Below the pieces are notes generated by a model. That model searched no databases, was not told where the DNA came from, and saw only the letters and a list, made by a program, of their open reading frames with translations. Of a stretch of DNA of 64,000 nt, positions 16,073 to 27,700 are shown one piece after another. Within the stretch, counting starts at the first letter, position 1. Each line of letters starts with the position of its first letter. The position numbers were made by a program, and so were the translations under genes. Origin of the DNA: Mangrovimonas sp. ST2L15 (GTDB lineage: Bacteria > Bacteroidota > Bacteroidia > Flavobacteriales > Flavobacteriaceae); the NCBI RefSeq assembly GCF_001280515.1, contig NZ_LBIQ01000030.1, forward strand, positions 1 through 64,000, read 5' to 3'.

Positions 16073-16966
16073 CTATCTCAAAAATTTATCTACTACATAT
16101 ACAATTTGCAGTAAGGTTATATAGGAAACACTTGCTAACATCAATTTTTTGGCTGCCACCGAAGACATTTGCTTATACAACCGGATGGCAAAGTATAACA
16201 TTCCTAATCCAAGTATTAAAACGATACTTGCGGCAATAGGGGTCAAATATAATCTACCTGTAAAACCAAATGCAGGAATGATGGAAACCAAAATAGTCCA
16301 AACGGTGTACATGATAATTTGAACAGCAGTTCCTTTATCCTTTTTTCCCGTTGGCAACATAAAAAAGCCTCCTTTTTTATAATCGTCAAACAAAAACCAA
16401 CCTATAGACCAAAAATGGGGGAATTGCCAAAAAAATTGAATAGCAAATAAGGTTCCTGGCTCCATTCCAAAATCATTCGTTGCTGCCACCCAACCCAACA
16501 TAAAAGGAATGGCTCCTGGAATAGCCCCAACAAAAACAGACAATGGTGTTTTTGTTTTTAAAGGAGTATAAACACTAGTATAAAGAAAAATGGAAACCGC
16601 ACCAAACATAGCCGTTTTAGGGTTAATAATGTATAAAATTACAATTCCCAAAATGGTAAAAACCGTAGCAATGGTGAAAGCCGTGTTAACGGTCATCCTT
16701 TTAGCGGGAACCGGTCGGTCTTTCGTTCTATCCATTAAAGCGTCCAAATCACGCTCAATGATTTGATTATAAGCATTGGATGCACCCACCATAAAATACC
16801 CTCCCAATCCCAAAAGGATTAATGTTTTAATTTCAACGACGTCAACTCCTAAAAGATAACCTGCGATAGATGAAAAAACCACGCTTATTGCCAAACGGAT
16901 TTTGGTGATTTCCTTAAAATCTGAAATTAAGGTGTGCTGAACGGGTGAAGTTTTGGATCTACTCAA
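16073..16966 (-). CDS. ctaB: Protoheme IX farnesyltransferase (heme o synthase)
   Basis: 297 residues with about eight membrane helices. The UbiA-type prenyl-diphosphate motif is intact (NAYNQIIERDLDALMDRTKD, followed by RPVPAKRM), and the second polar loop is DDYKKGGFFMLP. It converts heme b to heme o, the precursor of heme a of the aa3 oxidase. First gene of the pair with the short subunit III. Its promoter overlaps the end of the upstream gene. Confidence 0.96.
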   Translation of the reverse strand: MSRSKTSPVQHTLISDFKEITKIRLAISVVFSSIAGYLLGVDVVEIKTLILLGLGGYFMVGASNAYNQIIERDLDALMDRTKDRPVPAKRMTVNTAFTIATVFTILGIVILYIINPKTAMFGAVSIFLYTSVYTPLKTKTPLSVFVGAIPGAIPFMLGWVAATNDFGMEPGTLFAIQFFWQFPHFWSIGWFLFDDYKKGGFFMLPTGKKDKGTAVQIIMYTVWTILVSIIPAFGFTGRLYLTPIAASIVLILGLGMLYFAIRLYKQMSSVAAKKLMLASVSYITLLQIVYVVDKFLR

Positions 16967-17002
16967 GGTAAAATGTCATTTTTCGCTTAAAAAATGCGTG
17001 CG

Positions 17003-17033
17003 CAAAGATACTTTGAAAAACTTATTCTACAAA
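17003..17033 (-). promoter_or_regulatory. Promoter of ctaB with both -33 and -7 boxes
   Basis: Reverse strand TTTG (17033-17030), 19-nt spacer, TATCTTTG (17010-17003), as in the Bacteroidota consensus. The -33 box falls inside the last codons of the RemB-like gene, which stops at 17027. Confidence 0.65.
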
Positions 17034-19147
17034 TCAAAATACCAATTAAATAGGTCTGTCCTTAACCCAATATTAAACCATACCGTATTATTTTTAAAGG
17101 TATTTACAGTTTGGGCTTGTGGATTAAAATCTCGGAAAGTTACATCCACAAAGAGTTTAAGGTTGGTAGACGGGTTTAATAAATAACCTGCTTGAACATT
17201 AGCAAAAACAGTTTTGGTTTTATTTCCTTGTCCTACGGTGACACCTGTATCATAAGGTCTTTCATTATAATCCCTAAAAATATCCCCTCCATAGCTGAAT
17301 TCATCTCCATCTTGATTCAAATCATAACCCCTAGTTCCAAAGATAACTTTAGCATTTCCAAACCATCGCTTGTAATGATATCTTCCTATCACAATAAACT
17401 CACTAAAATTTGCCCCCCATAGATGAGCCATCGATTGATTGGTGTGACCATAGTTCAATACCACATTATTATGGGAATAGGTATAGGGTCTCACTCGGTT
17501 GTATTCTGCCTGAAGCATCAAGTTTTTCACCTTGAAAGCATGGTAGTACTTTAACCCTAGTTGATATCCAAATTTATTTTTCCAGCTTTTGTTTCCACCG
17601 GTCACGTCACTTAAAGAAAATTCATCTAATATAAACTGGCTATAGGCATTAATATTGTCATTTACCTTATATTTTGCAGATGCTCCTAATAAAGCATTCC
17701 CGGCATCCTGACCCGATTCAAACTCTATTGCCCTATAAAAAATGATGGGGTTCAAATAGTTGATATCAAACGAACGATTCTCGGTTTTTGCCCAAATAAC
17801 AGATTCAAACAACCCAATATTCAATCTCTTACCTACATTATAACTTAAATAATGTGTTGCCATGTATTTAGTCTTATAGGCACCGGCTTCATCAATAGTC
17901 TCTGGCCTCACATCTCTTAACCACATCCAAGTGTTGGTATATTTAATTTTCCAAAAGGACGTATTGAATTTTAAATAAGTAACGGGGCTAGCAACATCAC
18001 TGATAAACAAAGAGCGATAACCATCTCCTATAAAGTTTTTACCATGACCAAATTGCGCATTAAAAAACTCAAACGGACTGTATGACAAATAAGCTTCAGC
18101 CACCGGATAATCAAATGCGTCCTCTTTAAACCTTTTGGCTATCCCACGCCCTGGAACAACTCCCACCCCATCATTTGCGGCAATTGAGGTCGTGTATTCA
18201 TTAACATATTGAGCGAAGCGTCCTTGGCTTTCATAAACCGCAGTGAAAAAATTCAATTTCTTCCCTAACCCTCCTTGAAAATAAATACCCCTCGTATTAT
18301 TAAAAGTGGAATTAAAGCTGGCATCTGTGTCCTTACCTACCTCAAAATCAAAGATGGGGTCTAGCGTAAACCAATAATTTTTTGATTGTATTCTAACAAA
18401 ATGTTCATTAAACAGTTTTCTTCCAAACCAACTATCAGTCTCTTTAAGTAACGCTTCTTTCTCAGCCTTAAAATCATAGTATTGAGATACATCTTGATAC
18501 ATTAACGGTTTAGAAGCCGTGTGACTATTGGCACCTACCAAATTGATACTTCTATCAAATTGTGAATAAAAGCTATGGGTAAATGGGATGTTTAACTGAC
18601 TAGAGTATTCCTTTTGACTGTAAGGCACTAATTTTAAACCCACACTATCATACTGTGTTTTTGCAGCTTTCTCAAGTTCGGTAAGTTCATCGGGATTGGC
18701 TTTACCGTCTTGTGTTCTAACCACCTCTTCTTTTAAAATCGTTTGGTTGATTAAAGGTATTTTAATAGCAACCGAGTATTGCTTGAAAGTAGGTTTCCCA
18801 TTATAGGTTGCAGGTTGAATTTTTGGTAATTCCTGAAACACCCTTCGGGCTTCATCTTTTAACTCATTGTAGATAGCATCGACATAAACTACTTGAAACA
18901 CTCCTTCTTTACTCACTTCAAAAAGAACCATGACCTCTCCTTTATAGTTCTCTTCACTTACCTTTTCTGGCACCTTGAAATTTTCAAAAACAAAAGTGAA
19001 TATTTGATTGTCAAAGCAAGTTTTCAAATCATCAATTTGAACAGATTCACAATTAGGAAAAACAGGCGGTTTTTCGTTTAATAATACTGATTGTGAAAAG
19101 AAATAACTCGGAATAAATAAAAGTACCAAGAAGATAGCATGCCTCAT
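17027..19147 (-). CDS. remB: Gliding motility protein RemB-like outer-membrane protein with N-terminal TonB-C-like domain
   Basis: 706 residues. Signal peptide (MRHAIFLVLLFIPSYFFSQS). Then about 100 residues resemble a TonB C-terminal domain (PVFPNCESVQ, GEVMVLFEVSKEGVFQVVYV, LPKIQPATYNGKPTFKQYSV). The rest is rich in alternating aromatic strands typical of a beta-barrel (YFQGGLGKKLNFFTAVYESQ, FFNAQFGHGKNFIGDGYRSL) and ends in FNWYFDL. In Flavobacterium johnsoniae, RemB is linked to gliding motility; I assign the symbol from general resemblance and size and am not certain. Two TonB genes with the same domain lie immediately upstream. Confidence 0.75.
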   Translation of the reverse strand: MRHAIFLVLLFIPSYFFSQSVLLNEKPPVFPNCESVQIDDLKTCFDNQIFTFVFENFKVPEKVSEENYKGEVMVLFEVSKEGVFQVVYVDAIYNELKDEARRVFQELPKIQPATYNGKPTFKQYSVAIKIPLINQTILKEEVVRTQDGKANPDELTELEKAAKTQYDSVGLKLVPYSQKEYSSQLNIPFTHSFYSQFDRSINLVGANSHTASKPLMYQDVSQYYDFKAEKEALLKETDSWFGRKLFNEHFVRIQSKNYWFTLDPIFDFEVGKDTDASFNSTFNNTRGIYFQGGLGKKLNFFTAVYESQGRFAQYVNEYTTSIAANDGVGVVPGRGIAKRFKEDAFDYPVAEAYLSYSPFEFFNAQFGHGKNFIGDGYRSLFISDVASPVTYLKFNTSFWKIKYTNTWMWLRDVRPETIDEAGAYKTKYMATHYLSYNVGKRLNIGLFESVIWAKTENRSFDINYLNPIIFYRAIEFESGQDAGNALLGASAKYKVNDNINAYSQFILDEFSLSDVTGGNKSWKNKFGYQLGLKYYHAFKVKNLMLQAEYNRVRPYTYSHNNVVLNYGHTNQSMAHLWGANFSEFIVIGRYHYKRWFGNAKVIFGTRGYDLNQDGDEFSYGGDIFRDYNERPYDTGVTVGQGNKTKTVFANVQAGYLLNPSTNLKLFVDVTFRDFNPQAQTVNTFKNNTVWFNIGLRTDLFNWYFDL

Positions 19148-19203
19148 ACAGGGGGTCTCTTAATTTGACCGAAAGATACTATTTTTTTAATAACGAGTAG
19201 ATT

Positions 19204-19232
19204 AAAAAAAACCGTTACTCTAAGGTAACGGT
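19204..19232 (-). terminator. Intrinsic terminator after the first TonB gene
   Basis: Reverse strand stem ACCGTTAC / GTAACGGT (8 bp, 6-nt loop) followed by a run of T. It lies 15 nt after the TonB stop codon. Confidence 0.9.
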
Positions 19233-19246
19233 CTTCAATTTTTGAA

Positions 19247-20044
19247 TTAATCATGAACCTGAAAAATAATAGGAAAGGTGTACGATACTTTTACCGGTTT
19301 TTGATTTTGTCTCCCTGGTTGCATTTTAGGTAACTTCCCCATAACCTCTACCGCTTCTTCATCCAATTCCTTATGCTTTGATAAAGCCTTAATCCCGACC
19401 ACGTTTCCATTGGTATCAATAGTAAACATCACATTGATTCTTTGAATTCCATCCAAACCAAGCTTTGATCCCAAATCGGCATCAAACTTCTTGCGAATAT
19501 GTTGGTTGATTTTATCAGACAAGCATTTAATTCTCTCTTCCCGACCATTTACCTTTTCACACCCTGGAAACACAGGCGCTTCTTCTACAGCATTTACTGG
19601 CATCGGAGGCACATCAACCGGAATTTCTATAACCTTGATGCTTCCAGGATCCAAAGGTGTATCTGTAGGCTCTGGTTCTGTAATTAAATTATCTGTTTCT
19701 GGTAATGATGCATTGTTATCAACAATTTTTGGTTCAAGCAATAACTTGGGTTTTGATGTTGCTTTCTTTTCCACAGGTTTTGCTTCAGGTTCTTTATAAA
19801 TCTTAAAAGCCAAATCCATCACATAGGGATCCTCTGTGATAGTCTCCCCTCTATCAGAAACAAGAGCTTCTGTATATTTAAAGTTCAATTGTAATAACCC
19901 ATAAGCTCCCAAGAGCGCAACAATAAGACCTACTTGAAAAAAGAGGGTGGAGTTTTTTTGTAAATTTGCATCGTGCTTTTGTGGTTTTGGCACGTCCTTT
20001 TCGTTTTGCCGAACGAAAGACGGATTGTTGTTGAATAATTTCAT
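19247..20044 (-). CDS. Energy transducer TonB
   Basis: 265 residues. Cytoplasmic basic start, one transmembrane helix (LFFQVGLIVALLGAYGLLQL), a Pro/Glu-rich periplasmic linker (about 75-160), and a C-terminal TonB domain (APVFPGCEKVNGREERIKC, IQRINVMFTIDTNGNVVGIK, LPKMQPGRQNQKPVKVSYTF). TonB transmits proton-motive force to outer-membrane receptors. No ExbB/ExbD or receptor is encoded nearby. Terminators follow both this gene and the one upstream, so it is probably monocistronic. Confidence 0.93.
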   Translation of the reverse strand: MKLFNNNPSFVRQNEKDVPKPQKHDANLQKNSTLFFQVGLIVALLGAYGLLQLNFKYTEALVSDRGETITEDPYVMDLAFKIYKEPEAKPVEKKATSKPKLLLEPKIVDNNASLPETDNLITEPEPTDTPLDPGSIKVIEIPVDVPPMPVNAVEEAPVFPGCEKVNGREERIKCLSDKINQHIRKKFDADLGSKLGLDGIQRINVMFTIDTNGNVVGIKALSKHKELDEEAVEVMGKLPKMQPGRQNQKPVKVSYTFPIIFQVHD

Positions 20045-20095
20045 GATAATACTTTTTATATGTTAATATTATCACAAAAACACAATAAGCATACC

Positions 20096-20132
20096 AAAAA
20101 AGAAATCCCGCTACATTTGTAACGGGATTTCT
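20096..20132 (-). terminator. Intrinsic terminator after the second TonB gene
   Basis: Stem AGAAATCCCG / CGGGATTTCT (10 bp), further paired in the loop, followed on the reverse strand by TTTTTTGG. It separates the two tonB genes. Confidence 0.85.
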
Positions 20133-20159
20133 TAATTATAAGATATATAAGTTTTAAAC

Positions 20160-20879
20160 TTAGTCTTGAACTTGGAATTTGATAGGTAAGTAATAAGGTA
20201 CTCTTACTGCTTTACCTCTTTGCATTCCTGGCTTCATTTTAGGTAATTTACCAACAACTCTTTTTGCTTCTTGCTCTAATCTTGGATGCGGAGCTCTAGC
20301 CTTTACATCAACAATTTCACCATTTTTATCAATCTTAAAGAACACACTGATTTTTTGGATACCGCTCAAACCAAGCTCTCCTGCTAAATCAGTATCAAAA
20401 TTCTTAGCGACAAATTTGGTGATTTTTTCATTCATACAAGCTTTCTTAGCATTGTTGTCACCTTTTTCACATCCAGGAAATACAGGAACATTTTCAATTA
20501 CCGCAAACGGAACCTCAACATCCTCTTCTACTTCCTCAACAACTACCTCCTCTACTTCAACGATTTCCTCTTCTTGACTCGTTTCAGTTGATTCAATAAC
20601 GGTCTCTTCAACCTCTTCCTCATCTTCAACTACCTCAATAACTTCTGGTGCAGCTGGCGGTGGCGGTGGCGGTGGTGGTGTTTGGATTTGCTCAGTAATT
20701 GGCACTTCTTCTTCCAACTCTTGATCCAAACTCAATGTTCCGATATCAATAATTTCTTTGTCATACGATTTGTAGTTGATAGCTGTATACGTGAAAAACA
20801 GCATCAAGGCTAAACCGACGGCAAAAAACAGTGAACTATTTCTACCTACATTGGCTTTAGGACTTTTCTTTTGTTCCAT
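20160..20879 (-). CDS. Energy transducer TonB with polyproline and acidic linker
   Basis: 239 residues from the ATG at 20879 (MEQKKSPKANVGRN); a start at 20933 would add an unlikely 18 residues before the basic N-terminus. One transmembrane helix (SLFFAVGLALMLFFTYTAI), then eight consecutive prolines and a long Glu/Val-rich linker. The C-terminal TonB domain has the same FPGCE ... C pair as its neighbour (VFPGCEKGDNNAKKACMNE) and ends YYLPIKFQVQD. Likely a paralogue of the gene at 19247. Downstream of the VanZ-like gene by 58 nt. Confidence 0.92.
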   Translation of the reverse strand: MEQKKSPKANVGRNSSLFFAVGLALMLFFTYTAINYKSYDKEIIDIGTLSLDQELEEEVPITEQIQTPPPPPPPPAAPEVIEVVEDEEEVEETVIESTETSQEEEIVEVEEVVVEEVEEDVEVPFAVIENVPVFPGCEKGDNNAKKACMNEKITKFVAKNFDTDLAGELGLSGIQKISVFFKIDKNGEIVDVKARAPHPRLEQEAKRVVGKLPKMKPGMQRGKAVRVPYYLPIKFQVQD

Positions 20880-20937
20880 GAGTTTTAAATTTTCCTGTCC
20901 GCTAAAATAACCATTTATTTGGCAAAAAAGCAAACCA

Positions 20938-21318
20938 TTATTGTTTTTTAACTAGTTTAAAATACCCCGTAATCAACAAAGATGAAACTAATACTCCAGC
21001 TATATTAAAGAGGATATCTATTAAATCAAATGATCTAGATGTGGTGATCAGCCATTGAAGACATTCAATAATTATACCAAAAATCACTGAAAATATAATT
21101 GCATAAAAAAATGCTATTCTTTTTCGTTTTCCAAACCTAATCACAAAGGTTGCAAACCAAAATCCGTTGAAAAGGAGATAGGCACAGAAATGGAAAATTT
21201 TATCAATGTATGAAGGAGCATATTCCTCCACTTTGTCCATATCTATCGTCATTAAACAAACAATAGTAAGACAAAGGGTATATAGTATTGTGATTAAAAA
21301 TGTCCGTTTCCTAAGCAC
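20938..21318 (-). CDS. VanZ-like family membrane protein
   Basis: 126 residues with four hydrophobic helices. The VanZ-like pattern is visible: [20 protein letters not shown] near residue 40, then [36 protein letters not shown]. VanZ homologues are small membrane proteins of uncertain function (VanZ itself gives low-level teicoplanin resistance). Its start overlaps gcvH by 8 bp, so it is translationally coupled. No resistance function is implied here. Confidence 0.92.
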   Translation of the reverse strand: MLRKRTFLITILYTLCLTIVCLMTIDMDKVEEYAPSYIDKIFHFCAYLLFNGFWFATFVIRFGKRKRIAFFYAIIFSVIFGIIIECLQWLITTSRSFDLIDILFNIAGVLVSSLLITGYFKLVKKQ

Positions 21319-21691
21319 CTATTAGCTCTTTGTAATCTTCTGCAGATAACAAATTGTCTAATTGAGAAAGATCAGAGCACTTTACCTTAATCATCCATCC
21401 GTCTCCATAAGGATCGTTGTTTACTTTTTCTGGCTCATCTTCAAGAGACTCATTGAATTCAATGATTTCACCAGCTATTGGTAAAAATAAATCGGATACT
21501 GTTTTTACTGCTTCAACCGTTCCGAAGATTTCTTCTGCATCCAAGGTTTCATCTACTGTTTCTACCTCTACATAAACGATGTCTCCCAATTCTCCTTGGG
21601 CAAAATCGGTAATTCCAATAGTGGCCACATCACCATCTATCATGACCCATTCATGGTCTTTTGTATACTTTAATTCTGATGGAATATTCAT
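21311..21691 (-). CDS. gcvH: Glycine cleavage system H protein
   Basis: 126 residues, normal length. The lipoyl-attachment lysine is K63 in [16 protein letters not shown], and the rest of the biotinyl/lipoyl fold is intact ([33 protein letters not shown]). GcvH carries the aminomethyl group between P, T and L proteins of glycine cleavage. GcvP and GcvT are not in this window. Next to sprA, an arrangement I recall from other flavobacteria, with its own promoter. Confidence 0.97.
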   Translation of the reverse strand: MNIPSELKYTKDHEWVMIDGDVATIGITDFAQGELGDIVYVEVETVDETLDAEEIFGTVEAVKTVSDLFLPIAGEIIEFNESLEDEPEKVNNDPYGDGWMIKVKCSDLSQLDNLLSAEDYKELIGA

Positions 21692-21711
21692 AGTACTTAA
21701 GTTTGTTTCCG

Positions 21712-21743
21712 CAAATGTATCTATTCAACCTTATAAAATCAAA
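21712..21743 (-). promoter_or_regulatory. Promoter of gcvH
   Basis: Reverse strand TTTG (21743-21740), 20-nt spacer, TACATTTG (21719-21712), then 20 nt to the ATG at 21691. Placed in the short gap after sprA. Confidence 0.65.
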
Positions 21744-21752
21744 CAGATTTTA

Positions 21753-24700
21753 CTAATTACCAAAATTATATCTAATTGTAAACCCAGCTCGGATGGTAGT
21801 TTGTGGGAAAGCCGTTGAAATTGCGTACTCTGAAAAGGCATAATCAAAATAGAAAATTCCGGAAAGATATTTACTGAATGCGTAATCAGCCGTGAATTTA
21901 CCAGACCAAATTGTCTGACCAGCGGTTACTTGATTGTTCTCCAAATCCAGATATCTTATAATCGTTTTGTTATCCCTTAATGACACATCTGCCTTTAAAT
22001 TCAAATCGCTAACAATTGTTTTAGATGGACCAGCTAATTTAGATTTGATTCTCACATCTTTTACCCTATAACCCAAACCAAGAATATACTCGTTCCCTTG
22101 AATTTCTGTTAAAAGGTTGTTGTCGAAACTTAATGAGAGTAATCTATCCTTTTTCAACTCAGCCAAAATTTTAACCGAATTTTTCATTTCCATATCTATC
22201 CTTATCAATGGAGTGAACATTTCTGTCAAGTTGATATTTCCGTATAAAATTTTGTTCTTGAAATTTCCACCTTGATCCAATTCTTCTGGGTTGGAAGGAT
22301 TATAATCCAAATTGGTTTGGAATTGGTTAATGGTATAATTGGAGCGATACCCATGAATCAATGAAAAACGCTTAAATCGATCTTTAAACCATTTAAAATT
22401 CATTAATCCAGTATATTTCAAATCCCAGTTTGGAATCGGAACATCCTTTATAGCTGAAGTACTTACGCCTCCAGCATCCTTTCCTGTGTAAGCCGCTACA
22501 AACGCAGGTAACAGAACAGCTTGATTGTTTTTCCCAAATCCAATAGGGTAACCCTCATCGTCTCTAGGAATCGTTCCACCTCCATAATAATCAGAAGCCA
22601 ATCTATCAGCAATCAACAATCGGTTGGATCTAAACTCATTAAATGCTTCAGACACATTCTCGTCACTTTTGCTGAAAGCAGTAGCAATCATCATAGTGGA
22701 TATATTGAAATTTCCATAGGTGTTTGGAGTCAAGGATTCGTATTCCAACTCCCCATTGCTATCATTAACTCTATAATTTTCAGTGTAGTTTTCAGCGAGT
22801 GTTCTATTGGCCACTAAATCAATTTTAAGATCATTAAAAGGCTCAATATTTGCCGTAAAATCTAGTTGCTTTAATTTGTTGGAAGTATACTGCTCATTAA
22901 AATCTTGATACATGGTCAACCATCCCTTCCTTGCGGCCATTTCTCTTACATCCCTTTGACTACCAAATGTAAATCCTACTGTTGGTTTCATGGTTCCAAT
23001 AAAACCAGGTGTGTTTAAATACCCTGGCAAATAGGTACCATTTGTTTCAGCATAGTTGATTTGGAATCTTTTTAGACTTGTCAAAATTCCTATTCCGGCA
23101 TTAAGTAACCCATATTTTTTATTTGATGACTGGGCCTCATCCTTATCCGCCCCCCTATCTACTGTAGGCTGACCATTTCTTCTTGCGGGCCCACTTGTTC
23201 TAGCTGCGGCTGTTCGCCGTGATGATTTCTTTTTCAGACCAATGTAATTATAAAACTTGGTCATGTTAAAAGTTGAATTCAAATTATGCTGGTTGGCATT
23301 TGAAATCGTATTACCTAAATTATAAATCTCCCCATCAATTTCTAAATTCCCAAACAAGTCAGACCCCTTTTGCCATTGAAATTCTCCATTGTAGGAATAG
23401 GTGGCATCCAAAAATGAAAAGGTTGGTATCTTATTAATCGGTAATTGGTAATTTACCCCCAATTGTTGGAATTGCCTGTTTGGATCTCCAAAATCAAAGA
23501 AACCATCCCAAACATCTAGAGCAGGATCTTGTTCCCCATTAAAAATATTTCCGTCAATAAAATAGTTTCTAACAATATTATTGTTTGAAGCCGTAAAATT
23601 GACCTGAAGTGATTTGGTAAGATTGTAATTAATGGTATACTGATAATCAAAGGTATAATTTCTTTGATAAAATTCTTCCAGTCCAATGTTTTCTCCGGTC
23701 AAATCAACCTCCCTAAACTTTTGCCTGTTATACCTTCTATTAATATCCGTATTAATAGCAAAACTTGTTGGCAACGGATTAAAATTAAAATCTTTCAAAA
23801 TTTTCCAATATTCTCCGGTAAACAAAGAATCGTTCTTTTTGAAAGGTTCTATATTAATCGGCTCAAAATTATAAGCATAATTAACTCCGGCCCTCACATT
23901 TTGTTGAATGGAATTTTCTATTTCAAAATCCCTATGCTTTACCTTATTATAAGAATAATTAACCGTTAAATTCTCTACATCGTAGAAGTGCTTCTTGGCG
24001 TCTGCCGCTTTCGTCTTTCTTACCCCTATAAAATTGATACTTCTTCTTTTAGTGTAATTTTCAGATTGCTCTCTTATCACTTCTCTTTCATCATCAGAAT
24101 TGGCGGCATCTAAACGAGATTCTAATGTTAAGTCTTTGTAATACTCATCAAATTTAGGTGTAATCTTCTCCTCTCCTTGCCCATAATTAAACGGCACCTG
24201 AATACCCCATTTTTTTGGTAGTAATTGTCCTAAATTCACATTAGTTACAACATCATATTGAACTACATCTTCTCGACTTCTTTCATTAGGCCCTTGTTCT
24301 ATAGAACCAAATCCAGAGGTACTTTTTCTACCTGTAGCACTAACATTTGCAAAATCTGCTAGGTTGGAATCCATACTTAAAATAGCGGCCCAACCTCCTT
24401 CATTATCCATGTCGGAAATTCGAAGCTCATTGAACCATAAGGTAGCACATTCATCAGTAGAGGACACATTCTTAACCCCCACCATTAAAGTCCTTATATC
24501 ACCAAAATTTGGATTTCCTTTAATAGCAACACGTTGTTGGCCCAAGGTATACGGGTCAAACTCATTAACTGGAATCTCACTTAATGCATCTCCAATTACA
24601 TCATAAAAAGTGGCCTCTCCAGATGTTATACCTCCATCACTAATAGCTTGGGATTTCATATCCTGTAAAACGCTCAATGATAAGTTGATTTCATTTTCTT

Positions 24701-27700
24701 CTGGCCAAAGTTCTTCTCTAGAACTACCCGTACTCACTTTTAAAGGTACTTCAATTTGATAGTAATTATCCACCAAGTCATTACCCATCCTAATAAAACC
24801 TACCAATTCCCCATCACCAAGACCAGGGGTCGCACCTTCCTCGGCGTGCATAAACATTCTCAGTTTTTTATATTGACGCATGTCAACATTAATGTTTTTA
24901 TAAACCGCCCGGGCATCATGAGGCTCAAGTTCGCAGACATTAACCACCAATGATTGTTCATTCTGTCGAATAACCGTATTGTTATTGTACAATTGTTCTG
25001 GATCTACTCCTGGGGGAGACAAATAACTTCCGTTATTTTCAATAGTACTTACAACACCAATACTAAACTCGGTGTTATCCAAATCTGGATCTCCCTCATC
25101 TTCATCCAAAGTTTGAGTATATCTTCTCCATTCGCTTCGCACCAAATCTAGAGTTCCGAACCTTAAAACTGTAGTTTCACTAAACTCTTTCACATACATT
25201 CTGGCAAACCGAACAGATCTTAAATCGGAAATACCTCCTATTTGATCAGTAAATTCAGATACTGGAATTCTAAACTGGTACCACCTTGGGATTACTGTTT
25301 GCCCGTTTGGCAAGCTTCTTACCTGATCATCTTTTATATCAACAATGTAGGGGTGGTTCAAGTTCATCGAGTTGGGAGCTAGGTCCACTTCATACTCATA
25401 GTAACTATCTATGGTATTCATGGTATTGTCACGATTCACATCCTCCACATCTGGTTGGGTTGTATTACCCCTATTCGTGTCTGAAAATGTATCAGGGGAG
25501 TTTCCTTCTACACCATTGTACCTTTTATACCTTTCAAAGATATTTCCTGAAGCATTTAAGAAATATAAATAATTATCATTTGAAGGGTCAGTCAATCCCG
25601 AATATGCGGCAGAAATCACGGTTTCCTCCGCATCATTATATCCATCATACCCCACATCTTGATTGGTTCGTTCTTGACCCGAAGTATCAAAAGCATAAAT
25701 AAGGGATTGGTTCTGTGGATATACTGTTTGCCATTCTGAAACTGGTAACATGGATATATTTCCATCTTGAGGCAAACCGTTTTCATACATTTTTCGACCA
25801 TCTTTAAGAACATCTTCGGAAATATTCCCTAGGTTGAAAACCAATTTACCACCAGGATTATTTTCGTTCTGTTGAAAAGGATCTTGAAGCCAAAACTCAA
25901 TATACTCCACATTAGCTTGTTCAAAATCTGTAGATGTAATGGCACGGGTAATCCCTGCCCATGAATCTGTAGGATTGGTTAAGGTATTTGTAGAAATTTC
26001 AACTTCACTCGTCTGAAAATTATAAGGCCCTCTTTCAGCCGGATAATAAACCAAATCCAATGTATTGACTACAGTGGTTTGTCCTTGAGCAATGTCTTGA
26101 TTGGGAAATAATTCTTGAATAAAAACCCTACTAGTATATAAATCTGAAATATCATCGTCTGATATTTCCCCCGGTCTTTGATTACTAAAGAAAATGGGAT
26201 CAATAGTATACCAGTTTAAAAATGCTCTATCAAAACCATTTTGAAATCCATTTTCATCTTCATCACCTTCTCCATAAACACGTCCCAGATTTCTTGGTCT
26301 ACTAGAAAGAAACCATGTTTGGGGAGATTTTAAGTCAATGTTGTTTTGAGTACCTTCAAAATCATCAATATAAGAGGTGGCTTCTCCCTGAAAATCTGTC
26401 CCTTTTGGAGCATCAGGCTTTAAATATGCAAATTCACCACGCACCGACAAATTTGAAGGAGCATCTGTATCTACATTTGGAAGCTTATTAACCAATCTGG
26501 TTAAAAATGGCACTTCAGTTGAATAATTACCATTGATTCCAAAAATATTGTTGTTTATGGATTCTTGTCCATAATTAGCCTTTTGGGTTATAGGCCTTTC
26601 ATTTAAGTGCAACCAAGTAGCTCCCAAGACAAAATTCTCATTGAACTTATGCTCAACATTGACCCCCGTAAATCTCTTGGTTTGTTGTCCAAATACAGCA
26701 TTATTTTCTGTAGATACTTGAATAGGTGTATTGGATGCCAATAAAGCGGGATCCAAAATTTGTACGGTTCCAGCCTGATAATTCACGGTGTAATCAATAC
26801 CCTCGACTAAAACCCTTCCTCCAGCTGTCACCTTTACCGAACCCCTAGGAACATTAAACGCACCGATTGGAATTCCGTTGGCTCCATTCGATTTATAGCG
26901 CCCCTTAATCTTAAATTTGTTCTTACTTGCCTCCTCTAAGGCTGCCGTTTTTGTTTCCTTATAAAGAACATCAAACACATATTTATCTTGATTTTCATTA
27001 TAAGAACTCGTGTTATTGTAATCTTCATTACCTACAGCCAAACGGTCGAATAAATACTCCCCAAATGGTTCTACCGTTGTGAAAATAATCTTCCCGTTTT
27101 GGGGAACAACTGTTATTCCTGGATAAAAATCAAAAAATCCATCCCCCCTATTTTGAGGGTCATTGTTAAAGTTTAGTCTATCTAAATTGAATAACCTTAG
27201 AAGCGTTGTGTTTTCTATCAAATCATCAGGAGGCGTTGAAGATGTAATGGGGTTACCATTTATATCAACACCAAAATCGCCACCTACAGGACTAATATAA
27301 TTGAGTAAAGAGGCTTCATTGTAAAAGATATTCAATCTAAAATCATCCTGAGACAATTGATATGCCCCGGTATCATAGATGTTTTTCATCATTAAATCCC
27401 AAATTGGCTGATTGACATTAGTCACTGGGCTTTTCAACATCTTTAAGATCAGACTATTATTGGTAATGGTCGTTATCCCAGTACCTTGATCGGTGTCTAC
27501 TCCCGTAGCATCTACGCCATCATTGGCAAATTCACCAACCTGATAAACTTGGCCGCCGCTTGTAAATTGAAATGCTACAGCCAGAACTTCATCATTGTTT
27601 AATCTTTGATTTAAGGAGATGTATCCTAATTGCGAATTTAAAGTATACTCTTGGCCTTGATTTAATTTTCTTGCATTTTCTAGTTTCGCATAATCCGTTC

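Noticed and set aside
20636-20700. GGTGGC-type repeat possibly a microsatellite or CRISPR-like element
   Set aside because: It encodes the polyproline run of the TonB linker in frame; no spacers or repeats of array length.
20938-21318. VanZ-like gene as a glycopeptide resistance determinant
   Set aside because: No other van genes; the family is widespread in Bacteroidota without that role and this copy is coupled to gcvH.
25286-25702. Plus-strand 138-codon frame within sprA
   Set aside because: Shadow of sprA; rich in His/Tyr/Ser with no domain or start signal.
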